Positions 1 to 9,130 of a stretch of DNA of 64,000 nucleotides are shown here, in pieces (positions within the stretch are counted from its first letter, which is position 1; each line of letters starts with the position of its first letter). Below the pieces are notes generated by a model that worked only from the letters and a program-made list of their open reading frames with translations, did not search any database and was not told the origin of the DNA. Position numbers and translations under genes: made by a program. The stretch comes from an uncultured Bacillota bacterium (GTDB lineage: Bacteria; Bacillota_I; Bacilli_A; RFN20; CAG-449), in assembly GCA_902493275.1 (NCBI GenBank), contig CABUOQ010000006.1, forward strand, positions 1-64,000, given 5' to 3'.

Positions 1-130
1 TCTATTTTATCATTTTTGGAATTACTTAAATTTAAATATTTGTTTTTATTGTTGCATTTACTTTTTCATGTAACAAAAGCGAGGAAATTTATAAAGTAAC
101 TAAAAGAATGATATTATCTCCATGAATTTT

Positions 131-170
131 TGATATAATAATCTTAATAAAAGAATTTTATATAGGAGGT
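131..170 (+). promoter_or_regulatory. Extended -10 promoter and strong Shine-Dalgarno for the decayed nuclease
   Basis: TGATATAAT at 131-139 is an extended -10 element (TG, one base, TATAAT) without a good -35. AGGAGGT at 164-170 is an almost perfect Shine-Dalgarno, 7 bases before the ATG at 178. Intact expression signals in front of a broken reading frame suggest that the damage is recent or a sequence error. Confidence 0.55.
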
Positions 171-177
171 GGAAAAA

Positions 178-974
178 ATGATCAGCATAATTAAATCTCC
201 ATCATATAGTAGTTTTTTTGACTTTATAAAGGAATCAGAAAAGAATATTTATGTGCCCCATTTATAAAAAAAGAAATTGTAAATAAAATATTAGAAAATA
301 AAAAAGATGGTATTGAAATGGTGGTAATTACATCTTCAAATATCTCTAATTTTTTATGTGGCTCTCTTGATGTATCTGCAATTAAAAAATTAATTAAAGC
401 AGGAGTTATAGTGAAAAATTATCAAAATCTTCATGCTAAAATATATATTTTTGATAGAAAAAAAGCGCTAGTAACATCTGCAAATTTAACAAATAATGCT
501 CTATATCATAACTTTGAATATGGCGTTTTAATAAACGATAAAATTATTACTGAAAAAATATATGATGATTATGTTGAAATGATTAATGATGATGAATGTG
601 GAGCTTTTAGTATATCATTATTAGATAGACTTGAAAAAATAAAGAAAAAAACAAATAAAAAACTGAACGTAATAATTGATGATGAAAGTGATATAATTAT
701 AATTGAAAATAAAAATAATTTAATAGAAAATTTGTCTCCTTGGCAAAAAGATATTTTTGAACTAATAAACGAAATTAGAAATGATACTTTTGTTGTTCAA
801 GATATTTATTCTTATAAAGAAGAATTAAAAAGAAAACACCCTAAAAATAATAATGTTGAAGCCAAAATAAGACAAATGTTACAGCAATTGAGAGATATGG
901 GATTTATTAAATTTGTTAAACGAGGCAGTTATAAAAAATTATGGATTGATAAGCTGAAAGTTGAGGATAATTAG
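178..974 (+). pseudogene. Frameshifted phospholipase-D-like nuclease with winged-helix C-terminus
   Basis: Translation from ATG 178 begins MISIIKSPSYSS and stops at 267. From about base 252 a second frame carries on the same protein (CAPFIKKEIVNKILENKK) to 974, so one base appears to be missing near 250. The downstream part holds an HKD motif, HAKIYIFD followed by TSANLT, which is typical of PLD-superfamily nucleases. The last 75 residues contain IRQMLQQLRDMGFIKF, like the winged-helix DNA-binding domain seen in DpnI-type and other restriction nucleases. It is probably the remains of a restriction or defence nuclease. Restarting at ATG 318 would give a 218-residue protein lacking the N-terminal part of the fold. 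The next gene is also broken. A sequencing error is the main alternative. Confidence 0.7.
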
Positions 975-975
975 A

Positions 976-1254
976 ATGAAATATATCGAACAATTAAATA
1001 ACGCTAAAAAAGAACATATAAATATAATAATGCTTTTTGTTGCTCATGAAGTAGAAGCCCAACTAAGCAATTTCAAAAAAGAAATTAGTTAAGAAATATA
1101 TGAAGATATTTGCTCTATTGTATATGAAAATTATTTAAGAATCGAATATGCTTCTATTGATAATATTACAAAAATAGTTTGTAGTTTATTTATTAAATCT
1201 AAAGAAATAGAAGAAGAAATTATTCGCCAAGAATTAGAAAACATGTATTTATAA
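976..1254 (+). pseudogene. Small gene interrupted by an in-frame TAA
   Basis: An ATG at 976 opens 38 codons (MKYIEQLNNAKKEHIN...) and reaches TAA at 1090-1092. The same frame then stays open for another 53 codons to TAA 1252-1254, in protein-like sequence (EIYEDICSIVYENYLR...). Removing the single stop gives a protein of about 92 residues, mostly helical and rich in Glu, Lys and Ile. I do not recognise the family. It starts one base after the stop of the PLD-like gene, so the two were probably co-transcribed, and both are now damaged. Bases 1255-1385, between it and the next gene, hold nothing I can support apart from the next gene's ribosome site. Confidence 0.5.
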
Positions 1255-1385
1255 TAAAAAAATTTAGCGATAAAGAAGAAAGTTTAATCACACATGTTTA
1301 TTAATTAATAAGGTACTTGAAAAGAAAGATATTTTTATGAATTATATTATGGTGATACTTAGGTTGTCATTATAAAGGAGTCAAT

Positions 1386-3050
1386 ATGTTACAAAAGAAA
1401 AAATCAAAGGAAAAAATTCTTGAAGAATTAAAAGAATATGAAAAATTAAATTTATATACATATAAGAATTATCGTGGAGAAATTTGTGGTGTAAAACTAG
1501 ATAAACCTCCGCTTCTTAAGGATAAAGAACTTTTGAAAGATAAGGATTTTTTACTTAAAGCCACAAAAATAAATGGTAATATTTTACTTCTAGTTCCAAG
1601 GCCTTTGAAGTTTGACAAGGATCTTCTTCTTATCGCAGCTGAAAATAGTAAGAATTTATATTTAGAAATTAATTTACCTAAAAGATTGTCTTCAGATTAT
1701 GATTTTATGTTAAAACTTGTCAGTGTTCAAGGTAATTTTTTAAGACAGTTTTTTATTCATCGTAACTTATCGCCATTTACTGATAAGGAAAAGAAAATTA
1801 TTTTAGCGGCAGTTAAAAATGATTATGAAGCGTTTGATGATGTAAATTTATGTTGGAATCTAGATTATTATAAAGATAAATCTTTTGCACTTGAATTGGT
1901 TGAAGTAAACTGGAGAGTTTTACGGTACTTTGGAAAAGAATTACGAAGCGATAAAGATATAATATTAAAAGCAGTCGGTTATAATTATCAAGCATTTCAA
2001 TTTGCAACTAGAAATTTGCGAAATAACAAAAATTTTTTATTGCATGCAATGGAAGTGAATGCTTGTTGTCTTGCCTATGCTCCATCACAAATGCGCGAAG
2101 ACAGAGAACTTGTAACAAATCTTATGCAGAAAACGCCTTTTGTTTATCGATATGCAAAAGGTGAAATGCAAAAAGATACTTCACTTGCTTTGACAGCGGT
2201 AAAAGGTGCGCCTAATTTATATAATTATCTAGATTTTGAAATGGTGCATAAAAACAAAAATTTTGTTTTAGGGTTAGTAGAATTCATAAATTCAAAAGAT
2301 ACACCATTAGAAGTTAAACAATTTTTAAAAGGTCGTTTAAAATTTAATTCTATTTATCAAGAATGGAAAAAAGAGCATCCTGACCTTGATGGGGATTTAT
2401 CAGAGATACTGTTATGTGATGATGTAGCGGAGACTTTTGTCTCAGAGTATAATCTAGATTTAGGTTTCAGAAGTGTTATAGATAAATATATTCCTGAAGT
2501 TTCTGCGTGCTTTCATCAAAAACAAAGAGGAGATTGGCATATTTATAATGTCATGGGACATATTTTGCATTCTATCGAAGAGATAAATGCTTTATCCAAA
2601 GAATTAAATGAACGCGAACGTAAACTCCTTGCATTCACAATGTTATTTCACGACTTGGGTAAACCTGAGTATCATAAAGAGAAGCGTAAAAATGGTAAAA
2701 TATATGATAGCTTTAAAGAACACAATATAGGTAGCGAAAAAATTGCAAGAAGGGTATTGAAATATCTAGATTTTACTCCATGTGAAAAAAAATTAATATT
2801 AACATTAGTTAAGCAACATGATATATTTTTAAAATTTTCTTTTTCACCAAAAGAAGATTGGCAAGTTAAACCCGATAAAGAATATTTAAAAAATTTAATT
2901 TTAGAATTTAATAAAATAGGTAATGGAAAACAAATAATGGATTATCTAATATTAGTAGCAATTGCGGATAATAAAGCACAAAATCCAGAAATGACTAAAG
3001 AGCCGTTAGAAATGATAGCAATGATAAAGAAAATAGTAGATACGTTATAA
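1386..3050 (+). CDS. DUF4116-repeat protein with C-terminal HD phosphohydrolase-like domain
   Basis: The 554-residue protein has two parts. Residues about 50-300 are a series of roughly 45-50-residue repeats with a pattern like 'L..DK.FLL.A...N...L', matching DUF4116, a repeat of unknown function. Residues about 375-550 look like an HD domain of the kind found in tRNA nucleotidyltransferases and related hydrolases: WHIYNVMGHILHS, then the HD dyad in FHDLGKP, then EHNIGSEKIA and VKQHD. No nucleotidyltransferase head is present. The HD part predicts a metal-dependent phosphohydrolase and the repeats may bind a partner; both statements are inference. AAAGGAG lies 5 bases before the start. It stands alone between the decayed genes and the convergent transporter operon. 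Confidence 0.75.
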   Translation: MLQKKKSKEKILEELKEYEKLNLYTYKNYRGEICGVKLDKPPLLKDKELLKDKDFLLKATKINGNILLLVPRPLKFDKDLLLIAAENSKNLYLEINLPKRLSSDYDFMLKLVSVQGNFLRQFFIHRNLSPFTDKEKKIILAAVKNDYEAFDDVNLCWNLDYYKDKSFALELVEVNWRVLRYFGKELRSDKDIILKAVGYNYQAFQFATRNLRNNKNFLLHAMEVNACCLAYAPSQMREDRELVTNLMQKTPFVYRYAKGEMQKDTSLALTAVKGAPNLYNYLDFEMVHKNKNFVLGLVEFINSKDTPLEVKQFLKGRLKFNSIYQEWKKEHPDLDGDLSEILLCDDVAETFVSEYNLDLGFRSVIDKYIPEVSACFHQKQRGDWHIYNVMGHILHSIEEINALSKELNERERKLLAFTMLFHDLGKPEYHKEKRKNGKIYDSFKEHNIGSEKIARRVLKYLDFTPCEKKLILTLVKQHDIFLKFSFSPKEDWQVKPDKEYLKNLILEFNKIGNGKQIMDYLILVAIADNKAQNPEMTKEPLEMIAMIKKIVDTL

Positions 3051-3112
3051 AAAATGTTCTCTCATTACTTTAAATTTAGTTAACTGACATATAAAGTGAA
3101 ATTATAAAAGTT

Positions 3113-5308
3113 TTAATACATTTTATATATTTTATGTATAAATACTTTTTTTATGAACATAAAGATTAAGTTGATCAATAAAATAATTACCATACTATTT
3201 ATGTATATAATAGCGGTAAATGGAAGTGTCGGATCATCAATATTAAATCCTAACTTAAAAATTAATTTTAGAATAAGGTTCAGTAACATAGGTGCTGTTA
3301 ATAATATAGTACTTAATAAAGTTTTTTTATAAATTGCATCTTTATTTAAAATAGGTAGATACGTTCCTTTTAATAACGCAATCTTGTATTTTTGCTTTGA
3401 ATATATTATTTCATAAGTACAAAAGCTTATTAAAGCAAGTACTATTATGGTGGAAGAAAGTATAGTTTGTTCTATATATGCATTATCACTATAGTATGTT
3501 ATTTTATCATCGAACGATTTATATGGTTTACTAATACTACTTAAATACGATTTAACGCTTTTCACATCTTCACAATAAAATATAAATTTATAGTGATTTG
3601 AAAGTGATTCATAATATCTATGATAAAAAGAAGTATATAAATTTGAATAAGCATTAAAGAAATTATTAAAGGTAAAACCTGCATCATAATAACCAGTTAT
3701 AGTTAAATTTTCTCTTGTTATAAGAGGAGAAGCGTGGTCCTCATAAAATTGCTTTAAGTTATATGGTAGGATTATTTCTCCGTCATTAATTGGCATTCTA
3801 CCCTCGATTAGTTTTCCTGAGAAGAAATCAAGAGGAAGAATATTTTCATTTGAAGTATTTTTACCAGTAAAAAAGTATGTAACTATATCATATTCATCAT
3901 CAACGTTTACATATATAACATTACTTTCATCAATATTTTCCTTAGTAATATCAATTGAATAAACATAATTAATTGAATAAGATAAAGTTTCTAACTCATC
4001 TTTTAAAATTCTATAGGTTTCTTCACTAGCGTAGTAAATATAATCACTAGTTGCACCCTTTGGTTTTCCTAAGACAACTTTGATATCATTTGTAGCGTAT
4101 TTATAGTTACTTTCATAAACATATCGCCCTAATTTTGAAAATATTATGACAAAATCATCCGATTTAAATGAATCTATGACAGTAAATTTATCATAGTCTA
4201 TAGTGAGATTGTTAATTGAATAGTCTTTATATCCAACAGAAGTAATTCTAGTTCTTATTGAATCGTTTAATGCAGAACTGATAAGAATTTCATTATCTTT
4301 TAAATCGTAATCTAAATTTGCTTTTTCAATATCAGTATATTTTATAGTTTTTGGACCAAAATAATTTAATGGGGTAATGGTATTGCCAGAAAAAGAAATA
4401 GGTAAACCTTTGTAATTAAAATCAAAACCGCCAGAATTAAATGGAGAATTTATTTGTAATTTAGCATCTTTAATTTGAGGGCATTCATTTAAATATGTTG
4501 AAAGATTATAAACTGGAATGCTATAATCCATAAGAATTTCATTGTTTAATAAATCCTCATTATTTTTATTTGGAAAATATGAGAAACCAATAATTAAATT
4601 TATAATAGAAACAAATAACAAAATAAGATATATGAAATTAAAGTTATGATTTAAAAAGTTTTTCTTTGAAGAAATTTTGTTTCTTGATGTTATTTTTATG
4701 AATTCACCTTTCACTTTTTCATCCAAATCAACGATATTATCACAATATTGAGATATATCATCGTGTGATGCAAAAATAATACAACGAGTAGTGGCCAAAG
4801 ATTTCAATTCATTTAAAATTAATTCACGATTAATTTGATCAAGACTTGAAGTTAGTTCATCTAATAAAATGTATTTTGCGTTACTTAACGCTATTACAAT
4901 TAGGCAAACTAAATCTTTTTGACCTTCAGATAGATTTTTAATTTTATGATCGATAACAGTGTCTAATCCATATCTAACTAAATAATCATTAACTCTTGAT
5001 ATGTTTGGATTGTTAATTAACAATTTTAAATTTTCAATAACGCTTTTGTTTTTTATCAAAATATTATTGTTTAATAATGAAAAAACTTTGTTTTCGCATA
5101 TTGAGGCATTGTATAAATATTCTTCACCATCAATTAAGCAAACACCATTAAAAGAAGTTTTATTAACTATGGTCTTTAATAAAGTTGATTTGCCACTGCC
5201 AGATTCTCCTTTTAGCCAATATAATCCTGCATCGTTAAATGTGTAATGGGCATTGTTAAATAAAAGTCTATTTTTGAATTTGATAGTTAAATTTTTTATT
5301 TCAATCAT
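3113..5308 (-). CDS. ATPase-FtsX-like fusion ABC transporter, B-type partner
   Basis: The 731-residue protein has an N-terminal ATP-binding domain (Walker A GESGSGKST near residue 36, signature LSEGQKD, Walker B YILLDEL, switch SHDD), a membrane helix near residue 225, a large extracytoplasmic domain of about 390 residues, and three C-terminal helices. This is MacB-like topology: one ATPase and four helices per chain, used by family members for efflux or mechanotransmission rather than import. The usual Q-loop glutamine is not visible (VFSLLNNNIL), so this site may be catalytically weak. It overlaps the upstream A-type gene by 8 bases and has AAAGGAG before its start, so the two proteins probably form a heterodimer. 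It is the last gene of the MACPF operon and converges on the gene ending at 3050. Confidence 0.85.
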   Translation of the reverse strand: MIEIKNLTIKFKNRLLFNNAHYTFNDAGLYWLKGESGSGKSTLLKTIVNKTSFNGVCLIDGEEYLYNASICENKVFSLLNNNILIKNKSVIENLKLLINNPNISRVNDYLVRYGLDTVIDHKIKNLSEGQKDLVCLIVIALSNAKYILLDELTSSLDQINRELILNELKSLATTRCIIFASHDDISQYCDNIVDLDEKVKGEFIKITSRNKISSKKNFLNHNFNFIYLILLFVSIINLIIGFSYFPNKNNEDLLNNEILMDYSIPVYNLSTYLNECPQIKDAKLQINSPFNSGGFDFNYKGLPISFSGNTITPLNYFGPKTIKYTDIEKANLDYDLKDNEILISSALNDSIRTRITSVGYKDYSINNLTIDYDKFTVIDSFKSDDFVIIFSKLGRYVYESNYKYATNDIKVVLGKPKGATSDYIYYASEETYRILKDELETLSYSINYVYSIDITKENIDESNVIYVNVDDEYDIVTYFFTGKNTSNENILPLDFFSGKLIEGRMPINDGEIILPYNLKQFYEDHASPLITRENLTITGYYDAGFTFNNFFNAYSNLYTSFYHRYYESLSNHYKFIFYCEDVKSVKSYLSSISKPYKSFDDKITYYSDNAYIEQTILSSTIIVLALISFCTYEIIYSKQKYKIALLKGTYLPILNKDAIYKKTLLSTILLTAPMLLNLILKLIFKLGFNIDDPTLPFTAIIYINSMVIILLINLIFMFIKKVFIHKIYKMY

Positions 5309-7301
5309 ATAACAATGTCTCCTTTAATAAATTTTTCTTTATGAACAAAGAAATGCCCCAAATTGCTAAAAAATTAAATAAAATTAAAATATAAGTAAAC
5401 CAAGAAAAATGCTTAATACTAGCAACTATAAAATATGAGGCAAAAAGAAGTATAGGTATTGCAAAATTAAATATAATTAATATACTTTTGCTTATTTTTC
5501 TGATTTTTCTTTTCTCAATATTAAAATTAGATAATATAAATAAATTACTTCTCAACTTATTGAATGATGTATATGCAAAAAACAAACTAATAGTGGAAAA
5601 AATTATTGATACCAGTAAAATGGAAAAAGTTTTATTATAATTATTAATAGCAGTAAAATGATTAAGTGTTTTAAAATTCAAATTTTTTAAATTTAAGACG
5701 CCGTTTACATCATCAAGTTGTAGTTCTTTTAAATCATCATAATAATTAATATAAGGTAATTTATTGTCTTGCCAAAGCTTTTCAAATAAATCATAACTTG
5801 TAATAATATCGTAATTTTCTTCATTTGAATCCATAATAGTATAATCTGATATATTAAAATCCTTTTTTCCATAAGGTGTTTCTAACGATAGGTGAGATAG
5901 TGATTCATCTTTTATAAGAGTAGATGACACTGTATCATCAAAAATTAAAGTATGTTGATTCATTTTTTGATCTATAAAACGAAAAGATGTTACATAAGTT
6001 TTAATTAAATCTAAATTTGATGTATTAATTTCAAATGTATTTGATGGAATCTTATAAAATCCTGTAATAATTAATGGAGTATCATAAGTATAAAATTTTA
6101 TTTTTTTGTTTAAAAATGTTTCAAGGAAATAAATGTCTTCATCATTAAAATTAAAACCAATGCTTACTTCATCATCTTTTTCACTTTTATGACCTATTAT
6201 AGTTTCTTTATATTGCGAGAAATTAAGACTAACGTAGTAATCATCAAAATAAAGTGAACGATCATACTCGCTGGAAGAATCACCATCTTCACTAGATGAA
6301 TTAGCATTTTCAAAACTAGATGAATCAGTATTTTCACTAGATGAATTAGTATTTTCAAAAGATAGGAAAGTTCTTACTGTTGTTATTAATTTGCTATAAA
6401 AAAATGGCAAACTTTTCGTCGCGTGATTTAAAGGTTGTTCTTCAGATATTAAAGTATTTTCAGGGAGAATATATGATGTAGATAAAGAATTATAATAATA
6501 GGCATCTAAATTTTCATAAGTTAATGGAGAAGCAAAACATATAACAAAGCTCAGTAAAAACAAAATGAATGAACTCAATAAATTAGAAAAATTACTCTTA
6601 ATAATCAACCATTTATTAATATTTGTTTTATGCGTTTTAATATTTAATAAATAATTATTAGTTTTATTAACTTCTTTAATTGTTAAACCATCAAAATATA
6701 AAAGAATGTGATTAACATCATTATAAAAAGAATCCTTTTCATGACTAATTATGATAATTAGTCGATCTTTAGATAGTTTATCTAACAAAGCGAGCATTTT
6801 AATTTTGTTTTTTTGATCCAAATGAGCAAAAGGCTCATCGAGTAAATAGATAGGTTTATCTTGACATAGTGTAATCCCTACGAATAGTCTTTGTTTTTCA
6901 CCTTGTGATAAATTTTTAACTTTGCAATTTATAATATCTTCTAGATTTAAAGTAGTAATGATATCTCTTGTTTTGTTTTCATCAATTTTAAAAAGCTTGA
7001 AAAGATCTAAAACAGTAATACTATTTATACCAACTTCATTTTGGTGATAATAAGCTATTCGGTTTTTTATAAATGAATCTTTTTTATCTTGAGATAATAA
7101 ATTTGTATCTTGAGAATCAATTTTAATTGCTCCATTACTTGGAGTTAAATCTCCGCTTATGAGATTAAATAGAGTTGATTTACCAGATCCATTTTTTCCA
7201 GTTAAAATATATAAACCAGCATGGGTAAAAGAGTAATTTAAGTTATGAATTATAGGCAACGATTTATTATAGCCAAATGTAATGTTATTAATTTCTATCA
7301 T
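5301..7301 (-). CDS. ATPase-FtsX-like fusion ABC transporter, A-type partner
   Basis: A 666-residue fused ABC transporter of MacB-like layout. The ATPase domain has Walker A GKNGSGKST, a Q-loop (YYHQNEVG), signature LSQGEKQRL, Walker B IYLLDEP and switch ISHEKD, so all catalytic motifs are present, unlike its B-type partner. One helix at about residues 235-255 leads into an extracytoplasmic domain, and three helices close the protein. The extracytoplasmic part starts with a run of Asn/Ser/Glu/Asp repeats (see 6271-6360). The gene starts 4 bases after the MACPF gene stops and its 3' end overlaps the B-type gene. It has no clear Shine-Dalgarno, so translational coupling to the MACPF gene is likely. 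Its substrate is unknown; export of, or immunity to, the MACPF protein is an inference from position. Confidence 0.85.
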   Translation of the reverse strand: MIEINNITFGYNKSLPIIHNLNYSFTHAGLYILTGKNGSGKSTLFNLISGDLTPSNGAIKIDSQDTNLLSQDKKDSFIKNRIAYYHQNEVGINSITVLDLFKLFKIDENKTRDIITTLNLEDIINCKVKNLSQGEKQRLFVGITLCQDKPIYLLDEPFAHLDQKNKIKMLALLDKLSKDRLIIIISHEKDSFYNDVNHILLYFDGLTIKEVNKTNNYLLNIKTHKTNINKWLIIKSNFSNLLSSFILFLLSFVICFASPLTYENLDAYYYNSLSTSYILPENTLISEEQPLNHATKSLPFFYSKLITTVRTFLSFENTNSSSENTDSSSFENANSSSEDGDSSSEYDRSLYFDDYYVSLNFSQYKETIIGHKSEKDDEVSIGFNFNDEDIYFLETFLNKKIKFYTYDTPLIITGFYKIPSNTFEINTSNLDLIKTYVTSFRFIDQKMNQHTLIFDDTVSSTLIKDESLSHLSLETPYGKKDFNISDYTIMDSNEENYDIITSYDLFEKLWQDNKLPYINYYDDLKELQLDDVNGVLNLKNLNFKTLNHFTAINNYNKTFSILLVSIIFSTISLFFAYTSFNKLRSNLFILSNFNIEKRKIRKISKSILIIFNFAIPILLFASYFIVASIKHFSWFTYILILFNFLAIWGISLFIKKNLLKETLLYD
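6271..6360 (-). repeat. Degenerate tandem repeat encoding an acidic Ser/Asn-rich linker
   Basis: Imperfect units of about 21-24 bases (containing CACTAGATGAAT on the plus strand) encode a series like ENTNSSS, ENTDSSS, ENANSSS, EDGDSSS. They lie in the extracytoplasmic part of the A-type transporter, just after its first helix region. None of the other five transporters of this type in the window has such a run. Slippage expansion of a flexible linker is the simplest reading. Confidence 0.7.
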
Positions 7302-7305
7302 ATTA

Positions 7306-8850
7306 TTATTTTGATACAGTCATTTGTAATTTGATTGATGTTGCTTTAAACATATTTCCGTTTCCATAAGCATCAAATTTAATTATAAATGAGCCAGAAG
7401 TGTTATCTTTTATGTTTGAAAGATTTACATCACTTGTTGAAAATTCAATTAAATCAGATTCATTAGAGAAAAAACTATCGTTAATTGAAGATACTTTAAA
7501 ATCTTTAAAGAAAATCCTGTTTAGTGGTTTGTTAGAATCATTAATTTCTTCATTATAAAGCGAGATATAAGTATTTGTTGATGAAAGAATCGAGCTTCGT
7601 CTCATAGTTAAATTTAATTTAAATTTGATATTATGATATCCTAATTTATATAAAGAATTTGGAGATGGTAAATAGAAATAAATATATTTAATTCCACCAT
7701 TTCCTCCAAAGTCGAGTGTGTCAGTCTCATTAACAGTTACATAACTGTTTGTAACTATTCTTTTTCCAACATTTGTCGTAAATTTTGATTGAGAAGGAGT
7801 ACTATATATATTATGATTATTTTTTTTATTATTATTATAATATGTTTTCAATAACAATTTTGTTTTTTCGTTATCAATCAAGTCCCAAATAGGAATTATT
7901 ATAAAATTATCACTAAATATGTATTCTTTATTTGAAGAATTTATAGTTTTTAACCAATTGTTTATGGTTTGGTTAATTTCTTTAGGACTATTTACATAGA
8001 AGGCTTGTCCTCCTCGTCCCTCTACAGCACTGCTAATACTGGTGTTACCTCCTGTATTCATAGTTTGTAATTTTGATTGAAACCTTGTGGAAATATCTCC
8101 AGATAAACTACCATCTGCATTCAAAGGAACATTTAATGCATCTTCAAATTCTGTGCCAAGAGTTTGTGTATTATTTAAAATATATTTGCTTGAAATCATT
8201 TTGTAGTTAAATATACAACTACCGCCTTGACTGCATCTTGTTATAACATGTGTCCCAAATTTGTTAAATAAACTTTTTATTTGTGCGTTTATAGAACCAT
8301 TATTGTTAATTATAAGTTGTAACAAACTTATTTCAAAACTAAAATCATTAGATAAATAATTTTTCAAATTAGATATATTATCGCAATTTGTAAATCCAGA
8401 TAGATAAGTTTCGCTCCAGTAAGAGGTACTATAAAAAAAACTATTACTTTCGTATTCAAAATTTGTTATATTTGATATATTACATGAAGAATTAGCTTTT
8501 AAACGTAGAGCATCTTCTAAAATACTTATGTCAGCTGAAGCATTCAATTTATAATTTTCGGCTAGATTATTAATATGTTCGGTGTAATTATAGTTACTTG
8601 ATGTAACTCCTTTGAAATGTGTTGATGTGCGACCGAAATATAAATTTGCGATATTTGCACTAAATATTGATTTAGTTGCACAATTATCAATTGATAATTT
8701 GTCTTTGACTGTAAAGTCTATGGTTTTTCCGATAATATCTACGGGTTGATAAGTATTATCCTCAAGGGCATGTGCCTGTTTAATTGTTTCGTGTGATCCT
8801 AAAAAAGAAAACAATGTAACAATTAAAAATAATCCTATTTTTTTATTCAT
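7306..8850 (-). CDS. Secreted MACPF (perforin-like) domain protein
   Basis: This 514-residue protein starts with a signal peptide (MNKKIGLFLIVTLFSF..., probable cleavage after AHA at residue 28) without a lipobox cysteine, so it is likely released. The MACPF signature is clear: FGTHV at about residues 199-202 in NKFGTHVITRCSQGG, followed by a Gly-rich stretch (AVEGRGGQAF) and a conserved-looking WLKTI and IPIWDLI, in the order seen in perforin and bacterial MACPF proteins. Residues about 370-514 form a beta-rich C-terminal domain that I do not recognise, possibly for target binding. MACPF proteins insert into membranes as ring pores, although some family members are not lytic. The gene opens the operon with the two ABC fusions and has an AAAGGGGG ribosome site. 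A toxin role is inferred. Confidence 0.82.
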   Translation of the reverse strand: MNKKIGLFLIVTLFSFLGSHETIKQAHALEDNTYQPVDIIGKTIDFTVKDKLSIDNCATKSIFSANIANLYFGRTSTHFKGVTSSNYNYTEHINNLAENYKLNASADISILEDALRLKANSSCNISNITNFEYESNSFFYSTSYWSETYLSGFTNCDNISNLKNYLSNDFSFEISLLQLIINNNGSINAQIKSLFNKFGTHVITRCSQGGSCIFNYKMISSKYILNNTQTLGTEFEDALNVPLNADGSLSGDISTRFQSKLQTMNTGGNTSISSAVEGRGGQAFYVNSPKEINQTINNWLKTINSSNKEYIFSDNFIIIPIWDLIDNEKTKLLLKTYYNNNKKNNHNIYSTPSQSKFTTNVGKRIVTNSYVTVNETDTLDFGGNGGIKYIYFYLPSPNSLYKLGYHNIKFKLNLTMRRSSILSSTNTYISLYNEEINDSNKPLNRIFFKDFKVSSINDSFFSNESDLIEFSTSDVNLSNIKDNTSGSFIIKFDAYGNGNMFKATSIKLQMTVSK

Positions 8851-8944
8851 TATGCGTTTCCCCCTTTTAATAATTTCTAAAAAATTATACTCATAGCGAA
8901 ATATTAAAATACTATAAATATTATATTATGTTTAAAAATTATTA

Positions 8945-8990
8945 TATGTACCCTTAAATAAATAATATTACTTGTGCAAAAAAAAGTAAA
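8945..8990 (-). promoter_or_regulatory. Promoter of the MACPF-transporter operon with shared start-site motif
   Basis: Read on the minus strand, TTTACT (8990-8985) is followed by 17 bases, TATTAT (8967-8962), 6 bases, and then AAGGGTACATA (8955-8945), whose first A sits at the predicted +1. The leader to the ATG is about 105 bases. The promoter at 32385-32430 has the same spacing and the same 11-mer. The motif could be an operator over the start site or the conserved 5' end of the transcript. Confidence 0.65.
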
Positions 8991-9067
8991 TGTTTAGATT
9001 ACAATAATAAAAATTGCAAATAAAAAAATTACAAATTCATCTAAAATGCAAACATTAACTTTAAAAA

Positions 9068-9081
9068 TGTAAGGGTTTACA
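9068..9081 (+). promoter_or_regulatory. Near-consensus catabolite response (cre-like) box
   Basis: TGTAAGGGTTTACA has perfect TGTAA/TTACA arms and differs from the classical CcpA cre pattern (TGTAANCGNTTACA) only at the central C. It overlaps a -35-like TTTACA at 9076-9081, with TATATT or TATTAC about 15-17 bases downstream, so a bound LacI/GalR-family protein would block the promoter of the first glycan cluster. A dedicated LacI-type repressor outside the window could also be the ligand-responsive protein. Confidence 0.5.
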
Positions 9082-9130
9082 ATTATAATGCAAATTTATA
9101 TTACGCAAATATAAAAACCTAGGAGGATTT

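Noticed and set aside
1813..2007. Antisense and alternative-frame open frames inside clear genes, such as this one and those at 9463-9717, 10354-10623 and 21802-22182
   Set aside because: They lie wholly within well-supported genes on the other strand, lack ribosome sites and show no recognisable motifs; AT-poor codon positions of the real genes explain them.
3051..3112. Terminator between the convergent genes
   Set aside because: ACTTTA and TAAAGT can pair, but the stem is only 6 bases with a long loop and no T-run, so I do not call it.
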